Below are positions 1 to 12,500 of a DNA stretch of 64,000 nt, piece after piece (the stretch's first letter is position 1; each line of letters starts with the position of its first letter). Origin of the DNA: Bostrychus sinensis (lineage: Eukaryota; Chordata; Actinopteri; Gobiiformes; Eleotridae). The notes under the pieces were generated by a model. That model did not search any database. It was given only the letters and a program-made list of their open reading frames with translations, and was not told where the DNA came from. The stretch spans positions 1,340,910-1,404,909 of the forward strand of contig CM036256.1 in NCBI GenBank assembly GCA_020698575.1. Direction: 5' to 3'. Both the position numbers and the translations under genes were made by a program.

Positions 1-530
1 TGACCCTCTCCTCTGCATCCTCTTCTCTCACACCAACTAACTTCATGTCCTCTTCCTCTGCATCCATCAACCTCCTCTCTGGTCTTCCTCTAGGCCTGCA
101 GTCATTGCTCTGTACCCATATATCCACTGTCCCTCCTCTGTACCCATATATCCACTGTCCCTCCTCTGCACCCATATATCCACTGTCCCTCCTCTGTACC
201 ATATATCCACTGTCCGTCCACTGTCCCTCCTCTGCACCCATATATCCACTGTCCCTCCTCTGTCCCTCTGATGGACTCATGAACTAATCCTATCCATCCT
301 GGTCATGAACAAAGAGAACAGAGACATCTTCAGCTCTGCTCCTGTCTGCTCCTCCGAGCCTCTGTCTCTAAACTGTACACCACAGCTGCTCTCACCTCTG
401 TCTTCTACACCTTTCCTTTCATTCTTGCTGAAACTCTTTTATCACACAACACAGCTGACACTTTTCTCCTCCCATTCCAACCTGCTGCACACGCCTCTTC
501 ACCTCTGACCCACACTAAATCAGAGCAGGG
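1..530 (-). mobile_element. RTE-like LINE C-terminal relic, split by the minisatellite
   Basis: The left part (1-109) and right part (266-530) match the sequence around the other 28-bp arrays. At the better preserved copies the minus strand reads EEDMKLVGVREEDAEERV, typical of the C-terminal end of a widespread fish RTE-group LINE ORF2. Only the 5' half of that segment is inside the window here. Confidence 0.5.
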
Positions 531-3500
531 TTTATGAGCTCAATGAGGTTCCAGACACAGCTCTTATACAGTAACTCCTGTGTCTCAGTAGAATCAGCTG
601 CTGATAAAACTAAAGCCTGTAACAGTAAGAGACAGTGAACTCACCTCAGAGTCTCCAGTCGACAGTCTGGACTCTGCAGAAAACCACACAGATGTTTCAC
701 TACAGAGGCAGACAGTTTACTCCAACTCAGGTCCAGATGTGTGAGATGTGAGGGGTTGGACTTCAGAGCTGAGGCCAGAGAGGAACAGCTGCTCTCTGAC
801 AAATCACATCTCTCCAATCTGAATAAAGAATAAATGATGTGATTAAAGTCCATAGTAAACTCAGATGAGGTTTATAGATAAAACTGTGAACTGTCTGTGA
901 CTCTGGTTTAGAGCAGGACACAGAGAACACATGGAGCTCAGTCTGACAGATTTTATTTACAGGCCTCTGAAACTGTATGTTGATAATTTTTCATGCAAAA
1001 GTATGAGACGTTCCCATTGACGCAGTGTAGAACAGGAACAAACTGAGCTTTCCTCAGCACTAAACTCTTCACCTGCTCATGTCCTCAGTCTACAGACTAC
1101 AGCTGTGTGGAATAAATACTGTCACCACAGTTTATCATGGAAATAAAGGCCAGTGCAGGTTAGAGACAGGGATATATGCAATAATTATCACTAAAATATA
1201 CACTAAATACATAAATCCTCACTACTTCTTCAACACAGACAGGCACAGAATGAGTCCAGGACTTATTTTGTTACTTTTCAAACTGAAAATAAAAATTTAC
1301 AAAGTGAACACGTGAAACTAAAATGCTTTAATTTATGGAAGTCAGTACATGGTTTTATAAAAAAAAATGGTATATATACATGGTCCGATGGTGCTTAGAA
1401 TAGTTTGCTATTGTTATAGAAAAACACTTTATAACTTTTATTGCCTAAGATAATAATTTTACACCTTTTTAGGACAACTAAAGACTGTAATATATTGTTA
1501 TGTTGCATTATATTAAGTAAAAGCTGATTACATTTTTTGGATTTTTCTGGGCTCTCACTACAGCACTAGTTTGATCTATTTTGCCAATTGAAAGAGTTTA
1601 ATATATAAACTGCACGTATTCGTCAGTGCTTGGCTTTATTGGAGATACATTCAAATCAACTGGATTATTTTTGCAAGTGCTGATATTTGTTGGATTCCTC
1701 TCAGCCTTGGCCTGTCTTCTATTGTGCATGCTCTTGCCTGAGTGGGGCACTGGACTAGGCCTCAGGCCTCCTGGTAAAATCCACAATCATCCATCAATAC
1801 AGGTAATCATGTCACGAAGTAACAGTAAGAAAATGCATCAGAATGATGAGGACTATGTCTCTATGGAAGTCTTGAGAGAGATGCTGGAACAATAAAAGCT
1901 GTTTTATGTTGACATGCTTAACAGATAAGAATCAAATTTCTTGTCCTTTACTAAAATGATCCTGGACTCTGTAAATACTAGAATTGATGGCATCATGAAA
2001 GATGTTCAGGAACTTAAGACCAGCCTTCAGTTCTCTCAAGCTCAAATTGATGACTTAAGACCATTGGAGAAAAAGTGGATTCATTTGAATCACAGCTACA
2101 ATCTCTGTCCTCCCAGTGCACAAACTCTGAAATCATTGATATTTTGTCAGAAATTGACTTCTTGGATAACCAGAGTCGGCAAAATAATGTTATAATTGAT
2201 GGCCTGAACCAAGACAATGCTTTTGAATCTTGGTCAGACTCTGAAAAGAAAGTCAGAGAATTCCCAAACAACAAGCTCAATGTTGATTCCAAGTCTATTG
2301 AAATTGAAAGAGCTCATCGCATTGGAAATTTGAAACAGAATTCTGGAAAACCAAGACCAATTGTAGTGAAATTTTTACGATTCAAGGACAAAGAACTTAT
2401 TCTTACCAAGGCTAAAGGTCAACTGACAAACACTGGGATTTATGTAAATGAGGATTTCTCTGATTGGATAAGGAAGAAGAGAGCCGAGCTGCTCCCAGCT
2501 ATGAAACAGACCAGAGAAAGGGGTCACTTTGCTGTCATTAATTTTGACAGACTCATAGTTAAACCCCGTCAACATCATCATGAGGCAGATAATGCTGGAG
2601 CTTAAAACATAATGAGCTGTCCTGACCTCAGTACACAAGATGATTTTTAATGTTATTACCTGTTCCTTGTATCAAATATGTTCTCTCATCCAGAGAGTGA
2701 ACCTTTGGATTCCACAGCAATGAACTTTTTACTTCAGAATGACCCTGACCAAAACTGTTTTTCCCAACTAAAACAAGAGTATTTCGGTCCATCTATATAT
2801 TATTGTGAAAATGTATTTCACGCTCTAGTTAACTCTCAAAAAGATAAGAATGAGTTTTCAATTCTTCATATTAATGTTCGCAGTCTGTCCAAAAACTTTG
2901 ATACCTTATCTGTTTGTTTTGAAAACCTTAATTATTCATTTAAAGTCACTGGGTTAACTGTAACCTGGCTATCTGAAAATAATGCATGTCTTTTTGAGCT
3001 CAGTGATTATAAACATGCTTTCAGATGCAGAGAGGATAGGGTCGGTGGGGGAGTGTCTTTATTTTTGAACTCCAGCCTAGTTTATAAAGAAAGACATGAC
3101 ATTGAAGAGCTATTTGAAACATCTTCTGAAGTTGTTGCAGTAGAATCTAACTTGGTTTTAATTTTGTGCATTTATAGACCACCTAACTGTAACCTCTCTG
3201 CATTTAATGTTGAAATTTCTAAAGTTCTAGACGTTATTTCTCAAGAAGGGAAAAACTGTTATATAATAGATGACTTTAATGTTAATATTGGAAACAGTAA
3301 GGGAAATTTATTAACGAGGGAATTTATAGACATCATGTATTCTCATAGTTTTCATCCAATGATTACAGTGCCTACCAGAGTCACAGAGATCTCTGCCACG
3401 CTGATAGACAATATTTTTACTTATGTGCTAAATAAGACTATGAAACCAGGCGTCTTGTGCATGGATGTGGCTGATCACTGTTCTATATTTTTATTAATAT

Positions 3501-6500
3501 TTAATAAAAGTGAACCTTATGCCCCTTTACAACATATACAATTTAGAAGGATTTTCAATGATAGAAACCTCATAAAATTTAGGCAAGTGGTCAGTCAGTT
3601 ATCATGGACAGACATTTATCAAATAGGAGATCCGCAAAAAGCTTTTTAATGTTTTCTGCAAAAATTTCGCAGGTCTTTAACTTGTGTTTTCCCCTTGAGT
3701 CTGTATCTTCCAAACCTCTGCTTAAAATGACCAAACCATGGATAAGTCCAGGTATCATTAAGTCTTTGAAGACTAAAGACAGATTATATAAAAATACCTT
3801 TCTAGTCCCACTCCCTATAATCTCATACAATTCAAAAAATATAGAAATAAACTCAAACATATCATAAGAGGAGCAAAAATGTATTTTCATAATATGAAGT
3901 TAGCCAAACATAGCAATAATGCATCCCTTTTGTGGAGAACAATAAATTGTATTCTTAAGAAAAATCATGCTAAAAAGCAGTTGCCCAGTGAATTTAAGGT
4001 TGATGACTGTCTTGTTTCAGACCCTCAACTGATTGCCAAGAAATGTAATGTTTTCTTCTCAGAGGTTGGCCTAACTTTGGCTTCAAGAATTCCTCAAAAT
4101 GACTTGGGACCTTAACAGATTATAGATCCTCCCATCACTGATGACTTTAATCTCCTGCCAGTTACTGAAGAGGAAGTTAGAGATATTATAATCAATCTAA
4201 AAGACTGTTCTCCAGGATATGACAATATAGATGGTAAAACAATTAAATCAATCTACCCCTATATCACTAAACTATTAGTTCATATTTTTAATCTTTCCTT
4301 TGACAATGGGATTATTCCTATTGAACTAAAAAGAGCAAAAATTATCCCAATTTATAAAGATAATGACCCGACTATTTTTAATCACTATAGGCCAATCTCT
4401 GTGTTACCAACTATATCTAAAGTCCTGGAAAAACTTGTTTATCAAAGATTAATCAAACATCTTGAAATAAATAATATATTGTATCCACATCAGTATGGTT
4501 TTAGGAAAAAACATTCAACCTACATGGCTCTGGTCCACTTTCTTACTGAAATATTCAAAGCCAAAGATAGAAAGGAAAACTCTGTTGGTATTTTCCTGAT
4601 CTATCAAAGGCTTTTGATTCTGTCAATCATTCAATTTATTTGAGAAACTTTCACATCTTGGTATCAGGCACAATTCATTACTTTGGTTTACTAACTATCT
4701 TACTGATAGACATCAATTTGTCAACTATAATGGAACAGAATCTCCTCTACTTCCTCTTAAGTGCGGCTTACCACAAGGGTCCATTTTAGGTCCTTTATTA
4801 TTTTTATTATATATTAATGATCTCCCTAATGTCTCAGAAAAATTGTCTAATATTTTATTTGCAGACGACATGTGTTTTTTACTCCCATAAGGATCCTGAC
4901 ACTCTTATAAAGGTGATGAATGAAGAACTTACTAAGTTATCCACTTGGTTTAAGGCTAACAAGTTGTCGCTTAACATTACAAAAACTAACTTTATATTTT
5001 TTGATATCTAACCAGGCATGTTCAACTCTTCATTGAAAATTGAAATTGATAATATCCCTATAAGTAATGTTCGTTCAGCACGCTTTCTTGGGGTTTTAGT
5101 GGATGAATCTTTATCCTGGAAATCCCACATCAGTGCTATAAGCACAAAAATAGCCAAAGTTGTGGGTTTACTTGGAAAAACATGGCACTTGATAAACACA
5201 AAAGTTGCAATTATGCTATATTACGTGATGGTTTATCCATATATAAATTATTGTAATATTGCTTGGGCCAGCACTCATCCCACTAAACTGGAACCTATCT
5301 ATCGTCTCCAGAAGCGAGCGTTGAGAAGAATCTTCTGTGTTGATCGGAGACACTCGTCTCAGCCTTTATTTCTCCAGGCTGGTGTTCTCAGTGTTTACCA
5401 AGTTAATCAGCTTCAAACTGCTCTGTTTGTTCATAGTTCTATAAAAAGGCTACTTCCGCGTCAGTTTCTTGATATATTTTCTTTCAATAATGAATTTCAC
5501 ATGTATCCAACTCGTAGTAATAATCTCCTTAGGATTCCTTTCTCTCGTACCTGTCAGTCTCAGTTCAGTGTCCTCCACAGAGTCCAAAATATGGAACAGC
5601 CTTCCTGCATCTTTTCTAGACCTTTCTTCTAAACGGTTTAAAAATGCACTTAAATTTCTGCTCTTGAATAAATCAAATTTTCCATATGGTATAGCTCTTT
5701 GATCTTGAAATATTTTGGATAGTAGTAGATTATATACAGTAAAAATACCTTTGTACAGGTATTTGACTTATGATACATGTATACTGTTTTACTTGATCCA
5801 AAATATTTTTAGAACTTGTTGTCTTTCGGAGATTGCCACTTTTTAAGCCCCTTGAGGGTTTTTTTTTGGCAATCTCCTGCAAATCTATTCATGAACTGTT
5901 TCATTACTGCTATTGTTTTTACTGTGCAAATAAATAAATAAATAAATGAAAATAACCTTAAAGTGTCAATACTCAACACTGACCACACTTTATCCCAGCG
6001 ACAACAATTGTTACTGAGCATAAAACTCAGCTTTTCACCCACTTTTCCATTAAAATTGATTAAAAATAAAATTGATTGTTTCATTAGATCACTGATAACA
6101 TATGATTTTAGTATTGGTATGGCTGAGAGAAATTTGGGATTGAATGGGTTAATTTAGCAACAATTCTTGACAGACAGCGTCTCATAACAAAACAAGTTGA
6201 GAACTTTCCTCATATGGGCTCCATATTTTAACTCAGTCTTTCTCTGTTTGAGCAGTGAGGTTCCAGACACAGCTCTTATACAGTAACTCCTGTGTCTCAG
6301 TAGAATCAGCTGCTGATAAAACTAAAGCCTGTAACAGTAAGAGACAGTGAACTCACCTCAGAGTCTCCAGTCGACAGTCTGGACTCTGCAGAAAACCACA
6401 CAGATGTTTCACTACAGAGGCAGACAGATTACTCCGACTCAGGTCCAGATGTGTGAGATGTGAGGGGTTGGACTTCAGAGCTGAGGCCAGAGAGGAACAG

Positions 6501-9500
6501 CTGCTCTCTGACAAATCACATCTCTCCAATCTGAATAAAGAATAAATGATGTGATTAAAGTCCATAGTAAACTCAGATGAGGTTTATAGATAAAACTGTG
6601 AACTGTCTCTGAATTGAACACATTTACACAGGTCTGGGCTGTTTTAATGGAAAATATATTTTAAAGAGTAACTCAACCCTAAACCACTTTAACTAAAGGA
6701 GGCTTTAGTGATACATCTCACTGATTATAGTCTTATCTTTAACCGTTTAGTAAAACACTTTAAATCCACATTTTGTCCCAGCTTTTTGTGGACAGAGGAT
6801 GGGCCTGAAACAGGGTGGAGTTACTCTTTAATGATGTCAAACAAACAGTTTGTTTCTCAGAGGGGGCAGTAGTTCCCCCAGGGGAACTTGGAAGTGTCCC
6901 AGGGGGAACTCCAAAATATTGGGACAAATAAATTAAATAAGTAATCATAGTTATAAATGATATCTTCTTTTCCTTTGGGCTGTTCCCTTTCAGGGGTCGC
7001 CACAGAGAATCCTCTGCTCCCTCTGACCCTCTCCTCTGCATCCTCTTCTCTCACACCAACTAACTTCATGTCCTCTTCCTCTGCATCCATCAACCTCCTC
7101 TCTGGTCTTCCTCTAGGCCTCCAGTCATTGCTCTGTACCCATATATCCACTGTCCCTCCTCTGCACCCATATATCCACTGTCCCTCCTCTGTACCCATAG
7201 ATCCACTGTCCCTCCTCTGTACCCATATATCCACTGTCCCTCCTCTGTACCCATATATCCACTGTCCCTCCTCTGTACCCATAGATCCACTGTCCCTCCT
7301 CTGTACCCATATATCCACTGTCCCTCCTCTGTACCCATATATCCACTGTCCCTCCTCTGTACCCATATATCCACTGTCCCTCCTCTGTACCCATATATCC
7401 ACTGTCCCTCCTCTGTACCCATATATCCACTGTCCCTCCTCTGTACCCATATATCCACTGTCCCTCCTCTGTCCCTCTGATGGACTCATGAACTAATCCT
7501 ATCCATCCTGGTCATGAACAAAGAGAACAGAGACATCTTCAGCTCTGCTCCTGTCTGCTCCTCCGAGCCTCTGTCTCTAAACTGTACACCACAGCTGCTC
7601 TCACCTCTGTCTTCTACACCTTTCCTTTCATTCTTGCTGAAACTCTTTTATCACACAACACAGCTGACACTTTTCTCCTCCCATTCCAACCTGCTGCACA
7701 CGCCTCTTCACCTCTGACCCACACTAAATCAGAGCAGGGTTTATGAGCTCAATGAGGTTCCAGACACAGCTCTTATACAGTAACTCCTGTGTCTCAGTAG
7801 AATCAGCTGCTGATAAAACTAAAGCCTGTAACAGTAAGAGACAGTGAACTCACCTCAGAGTCTCCAGTCGACAGTCTGGACTCTGCAGAAAACCACACAG
7901 ATTTTTCACTACAGAGGCAGACAGTTTACTCCGACTCAGGTCCAGATGTGTGAGATGTGAGGGGTTGGACTTCAGAGCTGAGGCCAGAGAGGAACAGCTG
8001 CTCTCTGACAAACCACATCTCTCCAATCTGAATAAAGAATAAATGATGTGATTAAAGTCCATAGTAAACTCAGATGAGGTTTATAGATAAAACTGTGAAC
8101 TGTCTGTGACTCTGGTTTAGAGCAGGACACAGAGAACACATGGAGCTCAGTCTGACTCTGCTCTCACTTCACTTTATTCTACATTGACCACATCTACACA
8201 GGTCTGGGCTGTTTTAGATCAGGATATTTCTAATAGAGCTGGGAAAATGAGCAAGTTTACTTTTTACATTAATTTATTGAATTTAGTGAGAATTTGACCA
8301 TTGCCCCCTTCACACTGCTGCACCTCACGCTCCTTTATTTCCTATGAGAGAGAGCCCTCAGACTGAGCACAAACGGCTGAAAACACATGCTCCTCGTACT
8401 GCTGCAGTAAATACAGACAGTTCTTTGCTCTGTGACACAGAAACACAGCTTCACACTGCGGAGACGGTGTAAGTTTGGCCTAAAAACTGTTGTGTTAATA
8501 TTGTGGAGGATGCAGGACGAGGGAAGTCGTTGGAGAGGCTTCAGGGGACTCTGCTTATGATTTATCAAACAGTGAATGTTCTGAACACACAGTGAATGTG
8601 TTGATAATGATATTTAGTAAGAGTGAGTTAAGTTATTTTTCACTTCATTTACCAAACCATCATTTCCTTTTATTAAACTGATAACTCTGTTTATTAGAAG
8701 CTGAAAGGTTCTGTGATTAATTAGTTGTTTATTGATTCCCAGCCCTAATTTCTAAAAAGCCAAACACTCATCTTTAACAAACATTAGCTTGTATATATTT
8801 TGTACAAACGCTTGTTTATTTGGAGACACTGCACTTTTCTTTGCCTGAATTTCCTGAAACCAAACAGCGACAAAGTTTGAGAAGTAGAAAGATTTTACTA
8901 AAACTTTAACCCATTTAATTCCACCGACAACAGTTGTTGCTGAAAAAAGACCTCTCACTTTTAAGGCTCTACTGCTGTTATACAATGATATAATATGTTA
9001 TTATTAGTACATATAGCACAACTGAGGACTTCTGAAGAAGTCTGGTGAGTTTCAGGTCTGGGGTCAAAGGTCACATGACCACAGGTGTTTGTTCACAAGT
9101 TACACCTGGAGAGGAGCTCAGCCTCCACATAAGTCTCAAACAAAAGATTATTAAAGTATGTAAACATGAAGCTAGGAGGATGATTTGTGGTACACACCAT
9201 CTTTCAGGTCTCTAGTGTTCAGATATGTAGTAATAATTCATCTACTTTGTTTGGTTTGGACACAGGATGAGTGGAAACACGGTCGGCAACAACTGTTGCT
9301 GCTAGTAACACACAGTGTCAGTAGGTCCCATATTAAAGTATAGGGCCATGTATTGTTTTATATGTAGTGTTCAACTCTCTGCAGGAGTTTAACCCTGAGT
9401 CAGATTGTGAACATGTTTGGTGTGTGACCGAGTGCTCCAGACTGTAATTATGCAGATTTTATTTACAGGCCTCTGAAACTGTATGTTGATCATTTTTCAT

Positions 9501-12500
9501 GCAAAAGTATGAGACGTTCCCATTGACGCAGTGTAGAACAGGAACAAACTGAGCTTTCCTCAGCACTAAACTCTTCACCTGCTCATGTCCTCAGTCTACA
9601 GACTACAGCTGTGTGGAATAAATACTGTCACCACAGTTTATCATGGAAATAAAGGCCAGTGCAGGTTAGAGACAGGGATATATGCAATAATTATCACTAA
9701 AATATACACTAAATACATAAATCCTCACTACTTCTTCAACACAGACAGGCACAGAATGAGTCCAGGACTTATTTTGTTACTTTTCAAACTGAAAATAAAA
9801 ATTTACAAAGTGAACATGTGAAACTAAAATGCTTTAATTTATGGAAGTCAGTAGATGGTTTTATAAAAAATGGTATATATACATGGTCCGATGGTGCTGA
9901 TAATAGTGCGCTATTGTTATAGAAAAACACTTTATACCTTTTATTGCTTAAAGTAATAATTTTACATCTTTTTAGGAAAACTAAAGACTGTAATATATTG
10001 TTATGTTGCATTATATTAAGTGTCAAGATTCTACATTGACCACACTTTATTCCAGCGACAACAATTGTTACTGAGCATAAAACTCAGCTTTTCACCCACT
10101 TTTCCATTAAAATTGTTAAAATAATGATGTTTCATTAGAGCACTGATAACATATGATTTTAGCATTGGTATGGCTGAGAGAAATTTGGGATTGAATGGGT
10201 TAATTTAGCAACAATTCTCATATGGGCTCCATATTTTAACTCAGTCTTTCTCTGTTTGAGCAGTGAGGTTCCAGACACAGCTCTTATACAGTAACTCCTG
10301 TGTCTCAGTAGAATCAGCTGCTGATAAAACTAAAGCCTGTAACAGTAAGAGACAGTGAACTGACCTCAGAGTCTCCAGTCGACAGTCTGGACTCTGCAGA
10401 AAACCACACAGATGTTTCACTACAGAGGCAGACAGATTACTCCGACTCAGGTCCAGATGTGTGAGATGTGAGGGGTTGGACTTCAGAGCTGAGGCCAGAG
10501 AGGAACAGCTGCTCTCTGACAAACCACAGCTCTCCAATCTGAATAAAGAATAAATGATGTGATTAAAGTCCATAGTAAACTCAGATGAGGTTTATGGATA
10601 AAACACTACATCCTTGAAGAGCACCTGACTGGCAAATATTTTTATAAACATTTTTTGACCCAGTGAAGCATTCCCATTTGTAATTTTTTAAATTTCATTT
10701 TACTACTGTTTATAGTTTGAACTTTACATCTACTGTTCTGCCTGGGTTTGTTTTCATAAATGGAGTCAGTCATGTGACCTTTTATATTTATAATGTTGTA
10801 TATTTTTGCTTTTTCAGACCTATTCTATATAATTTATATCACATCTTTTGTTTTTGATGCATGTTCACGTTATTTTCTTACTTGCTGCCCTTTATTCTGT
10901 ATTAAGAGCCTTAACAAGTGAATTTCTCTGCTGTGAGGTTAATAAAGTTCAATTTTATCTTAATCTCTTATCAGTGTCTGTTTCTCTTCCCTCTCCCCGA
11001 CCCATCAGCTCTGCACTGTTTAATCTGACTCTTTATCATTGATGTCATTTTCACCAACGACATATATAAGGATTTACTTTACTGTATATTTAGTCATTTT
11101 ACTGTATTCTATCGAATACTTTATTTTACTCTTATATCTTAGTGTACAGTATGTAACTTGTTTATTTTTATGCATCAAATCCAAAAACCTTAAAAACCTT
11201 TTCCTTTCACCAGATTCAGTTCAGTGGCTCGTGCTCCAAAACCAACCGTCTCCTCAGACATAATACTGCTAATGAGCACTGACCTCAGAGCGGTGAGTTC
11301 ACAGAGAGGACTCTCAAGTCCAGCACACAGCAGAGAAACTCCTGAGTCAGTCAGGTTAGTTCTACTCAGATCCAACTCTCTCAGATGGGAGGGGCTGGAC
11401 TTCAGCACCGAGGCCACCACTTCACAGTGAGTCTCTGAGAGGCTGCACTTACAAAGTCTGAAAAAGAAGAAGCAGATCATGTCAGTAGTTCTATATTTTA
11501 TTTGACTCCTGATAGAAAGCGATGTATAAAGCTGCTGTTTGTGAAGGAGGACTGACCGAGCCTTTTTGCAGTTCCTCACCGCTGGGATCAGTCTCAGTCG
11601 ACCCTCAGGAGATGTGTTGTACTGGTTTAGGTCCAGTTCATCCAGGACCTGCTCTGACATCTGCAGCATGTAGGCCAGAGCCGAGCACTGGATCTCAGAC
11701 AGTTTCTTCTCTGGTCCACCTCCAGACTTCAGGAAGTCCTGGATCTGCTGCTGAACTGACTGGTCCTTCATTTCTATCAGACAGTGGAAGATGTTGATGC
11801 TTCTATCGGGAGAGATAGCCTCAGAGTTCAGCTCTTTAAGGTTTTTAATGACTTTGGAGATTTCTGATTGTTTTGTTGGACTCAGTAGACCTCCTAAAAG
11901 TCTCTGGTTGGACTCCAGACTGAGGCCATGAAGGAACCGCACAAACAGGTCCAGGTGGCCGTTTGGACTCCTCAGGGATATTTCAAGAGTTTTTCTGAGA
12001 AACACACTTTGTTTTAATTCACTGTGAACATCCAGAAATGTCTTTAACACATCTGTGTTGTTGGTGAAACAGTGGTGCATGTAAACCGCAGCCAGAAACT
12101 CCTGGACGCTCAGATGGACGAAGCAGTAGACTGATCTGTTGAAGATGACACTCTCTCGTTTGAAGATCTCTGTACAGAGTCCTGAGTAGACCGAGGCCTC
12201 GGTCAGGTCCAGACCCACCTGCTCCAGGTCTTCTTGGTAGAACATGATGTTTCCTGTCTGCAGATGTTCAAAGGCCAGTCTCCCCAGCTTCAGAAGGATG
12301 TCCACATCTGTCTCTGTCAGCTCCTGTTCAGTCTCAGGACTAACCTTCTGAACAAGAACCTTCCAGAAACTTTTCTGGTACTTCCTCTTCCTGTGCGTCT
12401 GCACTAACAGGAAGTGAGTGTACATGTCGGTGAGGGTCTGGGGCAGAGCTCCTCTCTGAGCGGTTCTCAACATGGGGTCCAGGACCGTGGCTGTGATCCA

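Larger units (their letters stand above)
1531..5948 (+). mobile_element. CR1/Jockey-group non-LTR retrotransposon (LINE), near full length, defective
   Basis: ORF1-like region, AP endonuclease and reverse transcriptase in order on the plus strand, ending in an (AAAT)n tail typical of the CR1/L2/Rex-type group. It is inserted in a beta intron between LRR exons 6357 and 645, antisense to the gene. Multiple stops and frameshifts make it inactive. A second, 5'-truncated copy occupies the same intron position at 40091-41679, so this is one insertion copied by module duplication. The empty-site sequence is preserved near 45460. Confidence 0.85.

Noticed and set aside
305..508. A 67-codon frame beginning MNKENRDIFSSAP, repeated near 7514, 25018 and 35578
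   Set aside because: It is antisense sequence of the RTE-like LINE relic.
1079..1315. A conserved 78-codon protein beginning MSSVYRLQLCG, repeated near 9585, 25792, 37649 and 43834
   Set aside because: Its conservation equals that of the surrounding intron, as expected of recent module duplication. No known domain and no coding-type substitution pattern noticed.
9784..10026. An 80-codon minus-strand frame (MTLNIMQHNNILQ), also near 25991
   Set aside because: AT-rich intron sequence conserved only because of module duplication.
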